Part shown: piece by piece, positions 29,087 to 37,919 of the stretch
How positions within the stretch are numbered: the first letter of the stretch is position 1
Layout: each line of letters opens with the position of its first letter
Assembly (NCBI RefSeq): GCF_024655565.1
Contig: NZ_JANKOF010000021.1
Coordinates: 1-61,592 of the forward strand
From: Nitratireductor sp. ZSWI3
GTDB taxonomy: Bacteria; Pseudomonadota; Alphaproteobacteria; Rhizobiales; Rhizobiaceae
Direction of reading: 5' to 3'
DNA length: 61,592 nt
Position numbers and translations under genes: made by a program
Notes under the pieces: generated by a model
The model's database searches: none
The model's input: only the letters and a program-made list of their open reading frames with translations
Told to the model about the DNA's origin: nothing

Positions 29087-30661
29087 ATGAGTGTGGTCGG
29101 CGCATATCTCCGCCTCACCCGTGCGGGCTGGATTCTGGTCCGCGAGGGCGTCGTTGCCGCGATGCCGGGCGACCAGCTCGAAGGCATGCCACGGCTCGGC
29201 TGGCGCATTGCGAAGCTCTTGTCGCGCCGCCGCTCCAAACGCCGCGACCGGCCGGAACGGCTCGCCCAGGCCGTCAACCGGCTGGGTCCGTCCTACGTCA
29301 AGCTCGGGCAGTTCCTGGCGACGCGCCCCGATGTGGTCGGGCACGATCTCGCCTACGATCTCGCCCGCCTGCAGGACCGCATGGACACGTTTCCCGACGC
29401 CCAGGCCCGCGCCGCCATCGAGGCATCGCTCGGCCAGCCGGTGGAGGCGCTCTACACCGAGTTCGACGGCCCCGTGGCCGCCGCCTCCATCGCCCAGGTG
29501 CACGAAGCGCGGGTGGCGACCGACAACGGCATCAAGCGCGTTGCGGTGAAGGTCATCCGGCCTGGTGTGCGCCGCCGCTTCAGCAACGATCTGGAAAGCT
29601 ATTTCCTGGCGGCCCGCCTGCAGGAACGCTTCATGCCCTCGATGCGGCGCCTGAAACCCGTCAAGGTCGCCGAGACGCTGGCGCAGGTGACCAAGATCGA
29701 GATGGATCTGCGGCTCGAAGCGGCCGCCATCTCCGAACTGCACGAGAACACCAGGAACGATCCCGGCTTCCGGGTCCCCACGGTGGACTGGCAGCGCACC
29801 GGCCGCGACGTCGTCACCATGGAATGGGTCGACGGCACCAAGATGTCGAATGTCGAAGCGCTGCGTCATGCGGGGCACGATCTCGAAGCGCTGGCCCGGA
29901 CGCTGATCCAGTCCTTCCTGCGCCACACGCTGCGCGACGGCTTCTTCCACGCCGACATGCATCCGGGCAACCTGTTCGTCGAGGGCGACGGCACGATCGT
30001 CGCCGTCGATTTCGGCATCACGGGGCGGATCGGCCGGAAGGAGCGGCATTTCCTGGCCGAGATTCTTTACGGCTTCATTACGCGTGACTTCCGGCGCGTC
30101 GCCGAGGTGCACTTCGAAGCGGGCTATGTTCCCGCCCATCACGACGTCGCCGCCTTCGCCCAGGCGCTGCGCGCCATCGGCGAGCCGATCCACGGCCAGT
30201 CGGCCGAGACCATCTCCATGGCCCGCCTGCTGACGCTGCTGTTCGAGGTCACCGAACTGTTCGACATGCAGACCCGGCCCGAGCTCCTGCTCCTGCAGAA
30301 GACGATGGTCGTGGTGGAAGGCGTCGCGCGCACGCTCGACCCGCACTTCAACATGTGGAAGGCGGCAGAGCCCGTCGTTTCCGACTGGATCGCCTCCAAT
30401 CTGGGACCGCGCGGCATTCTGAGCGATGCGCGCGAGGGCGTCACGGCGCTCGTCGCGCTCGCCAGGCAGGCTCCCGACCTTGCCGCCCGCACCGAGCGGC
30501 TGTCGCGCGAGATCGATGCCATGGCGGCGAACGGCCTGCGCTTCGATGCCGAGACGGCGGAGGCCATCGGACGCGCCGAAGCGCGCCACACGCGCAGCGG
30601 CAGGCTGGCCCTTTGGGTCATCGCCTTAGCACTCGCAGCAATCGCCTGGCAGATCTCCTGA
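29087..30661 (+). CDS. ubiB: UbiB family atypical kinase/ATPase for ubiquinone biosynthesis
   Basis: This 524-residue protein starts with the family KxGQ motif ([15 protein letters not shown]). An alanine-rich nucleotide loop ([12 protein letters not shown]) and [11 protein letters not shown] with VDFGITG follow, as in the protein-kinase-like UbiB/COQ8 fold. A C-terminal hydrophobic segment ([17 protein letters not shown]) anchors it in the membrane. It supports the CoQ biosynthetic complex. It is operonic with ubiE. Confidence 0.95.
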   Translation: MSVVGAYLRLTRAGWILVREGVVAAMPGDQLEGMPRLGWRIAKLLSRRRSKRRDRPERLAQAVNRLGPSYVKLGQFLATRPDVVGHDLAYDLARLQDRMDTFPDAQARAAIEASLGQPVEALYTEFDGPVAAASIAQVHEARVATDNGIKRVAVKVIRPGVRRRFSNDLESYFLAARLQERFMPSMRRLKPVKVAETLAQVTKIEMDLRLEAAAISELHENTRNDPGFRVPTVDWQRTGRDVVTMEWVDGTKMSNVEALRHAGHDLEALARTLIQSFLRHTLRDGFFHADMHPGNLFVEGDGTIVAVDFGITGRIGRKERHFLAEILYGFITRDFRRVAEVHFEAGYVPAHHDVAAFAQALRAIGEPIHGQSAETISMARLLTLLFEVTELFDMQTRPELLLLQKTMVVVEGVARTLDPHFNMWKAAEPVVSDWIASNLGPRGILSDAREGVTALVALARQAPDLAARTERLSREIDAMAANGLRFDAETAEAIGRAEARHTRSGRLALWVIALALAAIAWQIS

Positions 30662-31040
30662 CTGCCCTGAAAGCGCTGCCTGCGGCTCCTCGCCGGCGCC
30701 TGTCCACAAAGCATCCGCTAATTCGACAATTGCCGGAAACCTCTGCAGACTGCAATGACAGCATTGCTAGCAAAGGCAAGTCAAGGCGTTAGAATCTTTA
30801 GCATTTTTTGTTCTGGAGAACTTCGGTTTCAGCGTTGCCGTTAATGACAGCAATGAAGGCAGAGGCTATATATCTTGCGATTCCACAGCCGTGGAAATCG
30901 GGGCGCGTCATGGCGCCGGAAAGACATCGCCGTTCAAGAATTCGCCGCGTGAAAGCAATGCTGCCACCCCCAAATCCGCCCCTGACAGCAACGCCGTCAT
31001 TGCTGTCAGACGCCTCGTTTGGAGAATCCGGGAGCGGCCC
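30662..31040. promoter_or_regulatory. Intergenic region with repeated TGACAGCA sites before the toxin-antitoxin pair
   Basis: About 380 bases. The octamer TGACAGCA occurs at 30756 (within GCAATGACAGCATTGC), 30845 and 30983, and inverted at about 31002. The last two form a perfect ten-base stem, CTGACAGCAA (30982-30991) with TTGCTGTCAG (31000-31009), ending 31 bases before the antitoxin start. These are likely binding sites for the antitoxin or antitoxin-toxin complex. I see no gene here. Confidence 0.55.
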
Positions 31041-31298
31041 ATGGCGACGCTGACGATCCGCAACGTCGACGAAAAAATCCGCAAGGCGTTGCGCAAGCGC
31101 GCCGCCGAAAACGACGTCTCGATGGAAGAAGAGGTCCGTCGGATTCTGGCGCGCAGCGTCACCCAGCCCGAGGAACCGTCACGCCAGGAGAAACGCAAGC
31201 GGCGCATGGAGGCGCTGCGCAAAATCTCCGCGAAGCCCACCGAGCCGTTCGACCTGAAAGCGGTCAGCGATGAGATCTGGAATGCCCGCACCCTCTGA
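31041..31298 (+). CDS. FitA/VapB-like antitoxin (ribbon-helix-helix)
   Basis: This 85-residue protein has an N-terminal ribbon-helix-helix segment (MATLTIRNVDEKIRKALRKR, then AAENDVSMEEEVRRIL), typical of FitA-type antitoxins. The C-terminal part (about residues 45-85) is charged and would wrap the toxin. The start has GGAG about eight bases upstream. It overlaps the PIN-domain gene. It should neutralise the toxin and repress its own promoter through the repeats upstream. Confidence 0.85.
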   Translation: MATLTIRNVDEKIRKALRKRAAENDVSMEEEVRRILARSVTQPEEPSRQEKRKRRMEALRKISAKPTEPFDLKAVSDEIWNARTL

Positions 31299-31707
31299 CA
31301 CCGCCTTCGTCGTCGACACATCCGCCCTGATCGCGGTGCTGAACGACGAGCCCGACGCGGAACCTCTGCGCACGGCGCTTCTTTCCGCCGAAGCCATTCT
31401 CATCAGCCCGGCCACCATTTTCGAGGCCCATTACGTCGCCAAGCATCCGGCCCTCGTCGACGGGAACGCGCGCCTCAGCACCCTCCTCGTCGAACTCGCG
31501 CCCGAAACGGTAGACTTTGACGAGGAGCAACTGAGCGTTGCCCGTAACGCTTACGCAATCTACGGCCTGGGCACGGGCCATCCGGCCGCCCTCAACATCG
31601 GCGACTGTTTCGCTTACGCCCTCGCCAAGTCCCGTAACCTGCCGCTCCTTTTCAAGGGCGACGATTTCGTCCATACCGATATAGAACCAGCCTTGAAATC
31701 GGCTTGA
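31282..31707 (+). CDS. PIN-domain toxin (VapC/FitB-like ribonuclease)
   Basis: From the ATG at 31282 the protein has 141 residues; 31270 is an alternative start. The PIN acidic residues are Asp12 (VVDTSALI), Glu48 (ATIFEAHYV), Asp108 (NIGDCFAYALA) and Asp127/128 (KGDDF). These coordinate Mg2+/Mn2+ for RNA cleavage. The 17-base overlap with the antitoxin gene implies coupled translation. The pair is inserted between ubiB and coaBC. Confidence 0.88.
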   Translation: MPAPSDTAFVVDTSALIAVLNDEPDAEPLRTALLSAEAILISPATIFEAHYVAKHPALVDGNARLSTLLVELAPETVDFDEEQLSVARNAYAIYGLGTGHPAALNIGDCFAYALAKSRNLPLLFKGDDFVHTDIEPALKSA

Positions 31708-31720
31708 AAGAACGGCGGCA

Positions 31721-32971
31721 ATGTCGAAACAGAACCAGGCGCTCGACGCGATGCGCATCCTGCTCGTCATCGGCGGCGGGATCGCGGCCTATAAATGTCT
31801 CGACCTGATCCGCCGCCTGCGTGAGCGCGGAGCGGCCGTTCGCTGCGTCATGACGAAGGCCGCGCAGGAGTTCATCACGCCGCTCTCCGTCGGCGCCCTT
31901 TCGGCGGACCACGTCTTCACCGATCTGTTCGACAGGCAGGACGAGCACGACATCGGCCACATCCGCCTGTCGCGCGAGGCCGACCTCGTCGTCGTCGCGC
32001 CGGCCACCGCCGACCTGATGGCCAAGCTCGCCACCGGCCAGGCCAACGACCTCGCCTCCACCGTGCTGCTCGCCACCGACAAGCCGGTGCTGATGGCGCC
32101 GGCCATGAACCCGCGCATGTGGGAGCACGCGGCGACACGGCGCAACCTCGCCACGCTGCAGAAGGACGGCGTCCACATCGTCGGACCCGGCAGGGGCGAG
32201 ATGGCGGAAAGCGGCGAGGCGGGCGAAGGCCGCATGGCCGAGCCACTCGAGATCGTCGCGGCGATCGAAGACCTTGTCGGCGGCGGAGCCAAACCGCTCG
32301 CCGGCCGCCGGATCGTCATCACTTCCGGGCCCACCCACGAGCCCATCGATCCCGTCCGCTACATCGCCAACCGCTCATCGGGCAAACAGGGGCACGCGCT
32401 GGCCGCGGCGCTCGCCCGCCTGGGCGCCGACGTTCAGCTCGTCTCCGGTCCGGTCGCGATCCCCGATCCCGCGGGCGTCGCCGTCACCCATGTCGAGAGC
32501 GCCCGACAGATGCGCGATGCGGTCGAGGCGCTGCTGCCGGCCGATGCCGGCATCTTCGTCGCCGCCGTCGCCGATTGGCGCCCGCAGAGCGAGACCGACC
32601 AGAAGATCAAGAAAAAGAAGGGCGAGGCCGCCCCCACGCTGGCGCTCGCCGAGAATCCCGACATCCTCGCCGGCGTCGGCCATCACGAAAAGCGGCCGGC
32701 GCTCGTCATTGGCTTTGCGGCGGAAACGCAGAACGTCGTCGAGAATGCCCGCGCCAAGCTCGACAAGAAGGGCGCCGACATCATCGTCGCCAACGACGTC
32801 TCGCACGACAGCGGCGTCGGCCCCGCCGGCGTCATGGGCGGGGCGCGCAACCGCGTCATCATCGTCGACCGCGACGGCGAGCAGAGCTGGCCCGAGCTCA
32901 GCAAGGAAGACGTCGCCGAACGTCTCGCCGCGCTCGTCGCCAAACGACTCGGACCGAAACCGGCAAAATGA
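31721..32971 (+). CDS. coaBC: Bifunctional phosphopantothenoylcysteine decarboxylase/phosphopantothenate-cysteine ligase
   Basis: This 416-residue protein has an N-terminal flavin decarboxylase (IGGGIAAYK, active His80 in DIGHIRL, PAMNPRMW at 128-134) and a C-terminal CoaB ligase (TSGPTHEPIDPVRYIANRSSGKQG). The substrate-recognition clamp reads MAESGEAGEGRM, so the residue aligned with E. coli Dfp Cys158 is Ser164. This may be a lineage trait or may affect the last decarboxylase step. CoaBC makes 4'-phosphopantetheine for coenzyme A. Its stop overlaps the GNAT gene. Confidence 0.94.
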   Translation: MSKQNQALDAMRILLVIGGGIAAYKCLDLIRRLRERGAAVRCVMTKAAQEFITPLSVGALSADHVFTDLFDRQDEHDIGHIRLSREADLVVVAPATADLMAKLATGQANDLASTVLLATDKPVLMAPAMNPRMWEHAATRRNLATLQKDGVHIVGPGRGEMAESGEAGEGRMAEPLEIVAAIEDLVGGGAKPLAGRRIVITSGPTHEPIDPVRYIANRSSGKQGHALAAALARLGADVQLVSGPVAIPDPAGVAVTHVESARQMRDAVEALLPADAGIFVAAVADWRPQSETDQKIKKKKGEAAPTLALAENPDILAGVGHHEKRPALVIGFAAETQNVVENARAKLDKKGADIIVANDVSHDSGVGPAGVMGGARNRVIIVDRDGEQSWPELSKEDVAERLAALVAKRLGPKPAK

Positions 32972-33489
32972 ACCCGATACCCGTTCTGGAAACCGAGCGC
33001 CTCATCCTGCGCGCACACGAGATTGCCGATCTCGACGCCTTCGCCATGCTGTGGTCGGACCCGCAGGTGACACGGTTCACCTCCGGCGCGCCGCTGTCGC
33101 GCGAGGATGCATGGCGCAGGCTCGCCATGCATAGCGGCATGTGGTCGTTGATGGGCTTCGGCTATTTCGCGACCATCGAGAAGGACACCGGCGCATTCCT
33201 CGGCAGTGTCGGCGTGCAGGAGTGCCGCCGCGCCATCACGCCGTCGATCGAAGGCACGATGGAGGCGGGCTGGGTGCTCGCTCCCCAGGCGCATGGCCGG
33301 GGCTTTGCCCGCGAAGCGATGACGGCGGCTCTCGCCTGGTGCGCCAGGGCCCACCCGTCTCTCTCCGTCTCCTGCATCATCAACGTGGAAAACGACGCCT
33401 CGCTCAGGCTCGCCGCCCGTCTCGGCTTCCGCGAGCTGGCGCGCACCATGTATAAGGACGAGCCGACTATCGTCTTCCGATACGGCTGA
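32968..33489 (+). CDS. GNAT-family N-acetyltransferase (RimJ/RimL-like)
   Basis: This 173-residue GNAT protein opens with the typical LETERLILRAHEIADLDAF. It has the acetyl-CoA loop QAHGRGFAREAMTAAL (Q/RxxGxG/A motif) and ends with NVENDASLRLAARLGFRE. It overlaps coaBC by four bases (ATGA), so it is translationally coupled. The acceptor is unknown; RimJ/L-type proteins acetylate protein N-termini or small amines. Confidence 0.87.
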   Translation: MNPIPVLETERLILRAHEIADLDAFAMLWSDPQVTRFTSGAPLSREDAWRRLAMHSGMWSLMGFGYFATIEKDTGAFLGSVGVQECRRAITPSIEGTMEAGWVLAPQAHGRGFAREAMTAALAWCARAHPSLSVSCIINVENDASLRLAARLGFRELARTMYKDEPTIVFRYG

Positions 33490-33597
33490 TCCCGCATCCT
33501 ATTGTCTCCAAAACGTGAACACCGTGTCGCTGCCCGCGTGGGTGCGCCGGGCAGCGGATGCGCCTATCTTTGCGGCAAGCAACCGATGGAGGATTCC

Positions 33598-34515
33598 ATG
33601 TCCATTCGTCCCGTAAAGCATATCTCCGAGGCGCAGCCGACCATGGAGGGCGCCGGCGTGCGGCTCGACCGCGCCTTCGGCTTCGGCGATCCGAAACTCG
33701 CCGACCCCTTCCTGCTGTTCGACGATTTCCGCAACGACCGGCCGGAAAACTACAAGGCCGGCTTTCCCTGGCATCCGCACCGCGGCATCGAGACCATCAC
33801 CTATGTGCTGGCAGGGTCCGTCGACCATGCCGACAGCCTCGGCAATGCCGGCTCGCTGGGTGCCGGCGACGTGCAGTGGATGACGGCGGGCAGCGGCATC
33901 CTGCATCAGGAGATGCCGCAGGGTGATCCGCACGGCCGCATGCACGGCTTCCAGCTCTGGGCCAACCTGCCGTCAGACCGCAAGATGACGACACCGCGCT
34001 ACCAGGACGTGAAGGCGGGCGACATCCCGGAGGTCATCGATGACGACGGCACGCGGGTGCGCGTCGTGGTCGGCGAGTTCTGGGGCAAGCGCGGTCCGGT
34101 CGACGGCATCGCGGCCGATCCGCAATATCTCGACATCTGGGTTCCGCCCGGCAAGCGCAAGGTGCTGCCCGTCGATACCTACCGCAGTGCCTTCGCTTAT
34201 ATCTTCGAAGGGTCCGGCACCTTCCGCGACGCCTCCAGGCCGTTCGGCGTCCTCCTGGAAAAGGAGGTGGACGGACAGGAGGTGCATCTGCGCGATCTTT
34301 CCGGCGACCGCACGCTGGTGGTGTTCGACACCGGCGACGAGGTCGTGGTGCAGGCCGGCGAACGCGGCATCCGCTTCCTGCTCGTCTCCGGCCGGCCGAT
34401 CCAGGAACCTGTCGCCTGGCATGGTCCGATCGTCATGAACACACGCGAGGAGCTGATCCAGGCGTTCTCCGAGTTGAACGCCGGCACCTTCATCCGCGAG
34501 AAGGCGTCCCGGTAA
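33598..34515 (+). CDS. Pirin family protein
   Basis: The ATG at 33598, six bases after GGAGG, gives 305 residues; an in-frame ATG at 33586 is less well placed. It has the bicupin layout with the N-terminal metal motif HPHRGIETITYVLAG and a later histidine and glutamate in ILHQEMP. Bacterial pirins bind iron, and some have quercetinase activity or redox-linked regulatory roles. It is convergent with the SRPBCC-VOC gene. Confidence 0.92.
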   Translation: MSIRPVKHISEAQPTMEGAGVRLDRAFGFGDPKLADPFLLFDDFRNDRPENYKAGFPWHPHRGIETITYVLAGSVDHADSLGNAGSLGAGDVQWMTAGSGILHQEMPQGDPHGRMHGFQLWANLPSDRKMTTPRYQDVKAGDIPEVIDDDGTRVRVVVGEFWGKRGPVDGIAADPQYLDIWVPPGKRKVLPVDTYRSAFAYIFEGSGTFRDASRPFGVLLEKEVDGQEVHLRDLSGDRTLVVFDTGDEVVVQAGERGIRFLLVSGRPIQEPVAWHGPIVMNTREELIQAFSELNAGTFIREKASR

Positions 34516-34526
34516 CGGGATTCCCG

Positions 34527-34547
34527 GGGCGGCGCGGCGCGCCGCCC
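34527..34547. terminator. GC-rich hairpin between convergent genes
   Basis: GGGCGGCG (34527-34534) pairs with CGCCGCCC (34540-34547) around a five-base loop. It lies between the converging pirin and SRPBCC-VOC genes and could act on both strands. There is no T-run, so intrinsic termination is uncertain. Confidence 0.4.
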
Positions 34548-34562
34548 GTCAGCATTCTATCC

Positions 34563-35408
34563 TCACCATGATTGGGTCTTGCCGTCCACCAGATGGATGA
34601 TGGCGGCAGGGTTCGAGATCCAGAAGCCGTCGAAGCTTTCGCCCAGCGGCTCGATGGCGTCGCAGCGGGCGATTCCCGCTTCACGCAGATGCTTCGCGGC
34701 AGCGGCGGTGTCGTCGGTGACGATCTCCAGCCACAGCTCCGCCTGGCTCATCCCCGGCGCGCGATCGATCCAGAGCTGGTTGGCGCCGAAGCGGAAACCA
34801 ACCGAGGGAAGCAGTTCCTCGATCGGCTCGAGGCCGAGCACATCGCGATAGAACTGCACCGTCGCCTCATACTGGTGGGCGGGCACCTTCATGGCGATGT
34901 TGCGGCCGCCGGAAAAACCGGGCCGGGCGGACGCTTCGTCCATTCTGCCATCACCCAGCACCTTGTCCAGATGCTCCAGCACCAGCGGCCAGGCGGCCTC
35001 GTGCTGCCTGGCCGAAGCCTCGTCGGCAAAACCTTTATGCGTGAGCTGCAGCCGGGCGCCCTTGCCGCGCGGCGTCAGCTCGACGGTAACGATCGTCTCC
35101 GCACCCTCCGTGCCGCCCCGGCCGGTCACCCAGGAGAGTTCGATCAGCCGGTCCGGTTCGAGCCGCAGGAAGCGGCCGTAATGCGGGTGCCGCGTCGCGG
35201 GCCTGCTTTCGTCCATTTGGAAAACGGTCTCGAAGAAAAACGGGGTGCCGACGCGCGGCTGCATCGCCAGCGTGCCGGGCGCTGCGAACCAGCGGTCGAA
35301 CTGCTCCGTCCAGGCGCGATAGAGTGCCGAGGGCGGTGCCTTCATGACTCGCGAAATCTCGAGCCGGTGGGGACGTCCGGAGACGTCGGGAAGAACTCCA
35401 ATGTTCAT
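34563..35408 (-). CDS. SRPBCC/AHSA1 domain fused to a VOC (glyoxalase-fold) domain
   Basis: The ATG at 35408 gives 281 residues. Residues about 13-155 form an AHSA1-type START fold ([20 protein letters not shown], then GTPFFFE, and the helical [17 protein letters not shown]). Residues about 170-277 form a VOC domain ([25 protein letters not shown], ending [16 protein letters not shown]). Fusing a hydrophobic-ligand fold to a VOC domain suggests binding or conversion of a small organic compound. No metal-site histidines are obvious in the VOC half. It lies upstream of a palindromic element and in the same accessory cluster as two ArsR/SRPBCC modules. Confidence 0.82.
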   Translation of the reverse strand: MNIGVLPDVSGRPHRLEISRVMKAPPSALYRAWTEQFDRWFAAPGTLAMQPRVGTPFFFETVFQMDESRPATRHPHYGRFLRLEPDRLIELSWVTGRGGTEGAETIVTVELTPRGKGARLQLTHKGFADEASARQHEAAWPLVLEHLDKVLGDGRMDEASARPGFSGGRNIAMKVPAHQYEATVQFYRDVLGLEPIEELLPSVGFRFGANQLWIDRAPGMSQAELWLEIVTDDTAAAAKHLREAGIARCDAIEPLGESFDGFWISNPAAIIHLVDGKTQSW

Positions 35409-35440
35409 CCACTTGTCCTCTCTTGCCTCATCCTGCCGCT

Positions 35441-35550
35441 CCTGGTGTCCTGCCCCAGCCAAACTGATCAGTCTGGTTGGGATAAGCGGGTCACTAAGAT
35501 ATTGATCTGGTGGGTAATTTTTCCCGACAGATGGTACCCATCTGTCGGGA
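35441..35550. repeat. Two-hairpin intergenic element, copy A
   Basis: It begins with a 17-base block (CCTGGTGTCCTGCCCCA) identical to copy B at 59415. Hairpin 1 spans 35454-35481, centred on TGATCA with one mismatch and one wobble. The linker GGGATAAGCGGGTCACT follows. Hairpin 2 pairs TCCCGACAGATGG (35522-35534) with its complement (35538-35550) around a TAC loop. It lies between two leftward SRPBCC genes. Confidence 0.75.
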
Positions 35551-35564
35551 TCGCACCACCAGCA

Positions 35565-36113
35565 TCAGTCGGCGCGGTAGCGTTTCCGATATTCCTGCTC
35601 CAGGGCCTCGATGCGCGACCAGAAGGCCGGTGTCTCGCCGCCTTCCAGGACCGCCCGCAGCACGCCCAGATGCGCGTGCCAGCCGCCGGAGACATTGGCC
35701 ATCTCGCCACGGTCGGCGAGCCGCGTGTGCGTCACGACCAGGAGCACCTTTTCGCCTTCCGGAAAGAGCTCGAACTGCACCTGGCTCTCCGTGCCGTCGC
35801 CGGGCCAGCTCATGGCCAGCAGCCGCGGCGGGTCGCATTCGATGATGCGTCCCTGCGAGACAAAGCCTTCTTCGTTCATGCTCCGATACTGCTCCGGCGG
35901 TTCCTCGTCGGTGAATTCGGAATGCCGGAAGACGAGCGTCGCGGCGCCGCCCGGCTTCAGCTCCATCTCGCCGCCGGCCAGCCATTGGCGGCGCTTGTCG
36001 GCCTCGGTCAGATAGGCCCACACCCGTTCCGCCGGCCCCGGCAGAAGGCGCTCGAAGCGCACCGTGTCGGGTGCGGTCGCGATACCAAAACCATTCGGAT
36101 CAACCTGTCTCAT
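35565..36113 (-). CDS. SRPBCC/AHSA1 domain protein
   Basis: The ATG at 36113, five bases after GGAGG, gives 182 residues. The AHSA1/START fold shows VRFERLLPGPAERVWAYLTEADKRRQWL at the start and GGWHAHLGVLRAVLEG near the end. It lies 42 bases downstream of an ArsR repressor on the same strand, the common ArsR-SRPBCC pair. The cavity ligand is unknown. Confidence 0.88.
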   Translation of the reverse strand: MRQVDPNGFGIATAPDTVRFERLLPGPAERVWAYLTEADKRRQWLAGGEMELKPGGAATLVFRHSEFTDEEPPEQYRSMNEEGFVSQGRIIECDPPRLLAMSWPGDGTESQVQFELFPEGEKVLLVVTHTRLADRGEMANVSGGWHAHLGVLRAVLEGGETPAFWSRIEALEQEYRKRYRAD

Positions 36114-36155
36114 CACTGCCTCCAGGGCGTTCGAGAAATATTTGCGACGGTGCGA

Positions 36156-36503
36156 TCAATCGTCCGCGGCACGCCGGTCTTCCGCCACCAGCAGCGCTTC
36201 CAGCCGGTCGAGCCGGCCGGCCCAGAACCGTTCATAGTGGCGGAACCAGGCCTGGGCCTCGGCAAGCCTTGTAGCTTCGAGCTGGCAATAGTGGATCCGG
36301 CCGGCCACGCGCCGGCGCACCAGACCCGCCGTTTCGAGCACCTTCACATGCTTGGACGCACCGGCCAGCGACATGTCGAAGGGCTGCGCCAGTTCGCTGA
36401 CGCTCCGCTCGCCGTCGGCGAGCCGATGCAGCATGGCACGCCGTGTCGGATCGGCCAGGGCGTGAAACACCGCATCGAGATGGGATGATCTATATTCAAC
36501 CAT
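36156..36503 (-). CDS. ArsR-family transcriptional repressor
   Basis: This 115-residue winged-helix protein has the typical ALADPTRRAMLHRLADGERSVSELAQPFDMS and SLAGASKHVKVLETAGLV recognition helix. It lacks the ELCVC metal motif of arsenic sensors, as is usual for ArsR proteins paired with SRPBCC genes. Its start codon lies inside a perfect palindrome (36496-36511), with a second copy at 36535-36550, so direct autorepression is likely. Confidence 0.92.
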   Translation of the reverse strand: MVEYRSSHLDAVFHALADPTRRAMLHRLADGERSVSELAQPFDMSLAGASKHVKVLETAGLVRRRVAGRIHYCQLEATRLAEAQAWFRHYERFWAGRLDRLEALLVAEDRRAADD

Positions 36504-36511
36504 ATGGTTGA
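36496..36511. promoter_or_regulatory. ArsR operator palindrome 1
   Basis: TCAACCATATGGTTGA is a perfect 16-base palindrome whose centre is the ArsR start codon. The arms TCAACC/GGTTGA are identical to the second site 39 bases upstream. Confidence 0.75.
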
Positions 36512-36534
36512 GTTAACGTCGTCCGCCTTAAATG

Positions 36535-36550
36535 TCAACCGATCGGTTGA
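36535..36550. promoter_or_regulatory. ArsR operator palindrome 2
   Basis: TCAACCGATCGGTTGA is a perfect 16-base palindrome with the same six-base arms as the site at 36496. The four central bases differ, which points to selection on the arms. It lies in the ArsR promoter region. Confidence 0.75.
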
Positions 36551-36581
36551 GTATTTGTCGACGGAACGCGTTCCGAAGCAC

Positions 36582-36926
36582 CTATTGGCTGGCCGCGCAG
36601 GAGACCGGGTCGGCATCCTCGCCCTTCATCATGTCGTAGAGATCGGCGGTGTCGCCCTTGGTCCACCAGACATATTGGCCGCCGGCATATTTGGCGCCGG
36701 AGGCGGCGAGCACATTGGCCATCACCAGCGTCTGCTCGCCGAAACGCAGCACGGCAAGCGCATTGCTGCCCGCATTGTAATAGGTGGCGGCAATCTCGCT
36801 GTCCGCGCAGCGATAGGCCACCTCGGTCCTTTCCAGCGTGCCCGGCAGATCGATCGCGACGGTCTCGGCATTCGCGGCCGGCACGGCGGCGAACACGGCA
36901 ACGAGGGCAATGGCGAAATGGCGCAT
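36582..36926 (-). CDS. MliC-like periplasmic lysozyme inhibitor
   Basis: This 114-residue secreted protein has a signal peptide (FAIALVAVFAAVPAANA). The MliC fold features are VAYRC (Cys40), ATYYNAGSNALAVLRFG, then the inhibitory-loop region SGAKYAGGQYVWWTKG (76-91) and Cys110, which probably pairs with Cys40. MliC proteins insert a conserved Ser/Lys loop into the active site of c-type lysozyme. There is no lipobox, so it should be soluble (PliC-like). It stands alone. Confidence 0.85.
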   Translation of the reverse strand: MRHFAIALVAVFAAVPAANAETVAIDLPGTLERTEVAYRCADSEIAATYYNAGSNALAVLRFGEQTLVMANVLAASGAKYAGGQYVWWTKGDTADLYDMMKGEDADPVSCAASQ

Positions 36927-37078
36927 GAATGCCTCCTGATTCGCTTCCCCCAGCGGACAGGTTTGCCATGCAGCGTGTCGATTTCAAGACCGATGCCAAA
37001 ATGCAGCAAACCCCGGGAGGCATCGCCTTCCGGGGCTTATATCGACGGAGTGGGTTTTGGTCGATCTGGCCGGCGGTC

Positions 37079-37738
37079 TCAGGCGGCGGGCTGCTTGGTC
37101 TTGCGCAGATACGGCAGGATCGTTTCGAACGAGCCGAAACGCTTGATCGCGTCCTCGTTCGATACGGCGGCCGTGATGATCACATCCTCGCCCTGCTGCC
37201 AGTTGGCGGGGGTCGCCACCTGGTGCCTGGCGGTGAGCTGGATCGAATCGATGGCGCGCAGGATCTCCGCGAAATTGCGCCCGGTGGTCATCGGATAGGT
37301 GAGCACCAGCTTGATCTTCTTGTCCGGGCCGATCACGTAGACCGAGCGGACGGTCTGGTTGTCGGCCGGCGTGCGGCCCTGCGAGGAGTCGCCCGCATCG
37401 GCCGGCAGCATGTCGTAGAGCTTGGCGACCTTCAGGTCCTTGTCGCCGATCATCGGGTAATCGACGTCGAAGCCGGTTGCCTTCTGAATGTCGGCCTTCC
37501 AGCGCACATGGTCCTCCACCGGATCGACCGAGATGCCGATGATCTTGGTGTTGCGCTTCGTGAACTCGTCCTCCAGACCCGCCATGGTGCCGAGCTCCGT
37601 CGTGCAGACGGGCGTGAAGTCCTTCGGGTGGCTGAACAGCACCGCCCAACCGTCGCCGATCCAGTCATGAAAGCTGAGTGTGCCCTGGGTGGTCTCGGCC
37701 GTAAAATCCGGTGCCGTGTCGTTGATACGAAGACTCAT
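37079..37738 (-). CDS. 1-Cys peroxiredoxin (Prx6 type)
   Basis: This 219-residue protein has peroxidatic Cys45 in FTPVCTTE and no other cysteine, which defines a 1-Cys mechanism. The C-terminal dimerisation part (LTARHQVATPANWQQGEDVII) matches the Prx6 family. It reduces peroxides using an external thiol. It stands alone on the minus strand between mliC-like and prfC genes. Confidence 0.95.
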   Translation of the reverse strand: MSLRINDTAPDFTAETTQGTLSFHDWIGDGWAVLFSHPKDFTPVCTTELGTMAGLEDEFTKRNTKIIGISVDPVEDHVRWKADIQKATGFDVDYPMIGDKDLKVAKLYDMLPADAGDSSQGRTPADNQTVRSVYVIGPDKKIKLVLTYPMTTGRNFAEILRAIDSIQLTARHQVATPANWQQGEDVIITAAVSNEDAIKRFGSFETILPYLRKTKQPAA

Positions 37739-37919
37739 CGTTCTCTCCTCCTGGATGAGATGAAACGCGACTATTGGAATCCTGCCTGACAGCTTATCAA
37801 GCTAAGCACGCTCCGTTGAGCCTCTTCCAGGATCAAATTGACGCGGCTTGCGGCTATCTCATTCCGAAAAACCGGACCTGTCGAGAAAAATTTTCCCGGT
37901 TCTCGGCCACGACGCCAGC

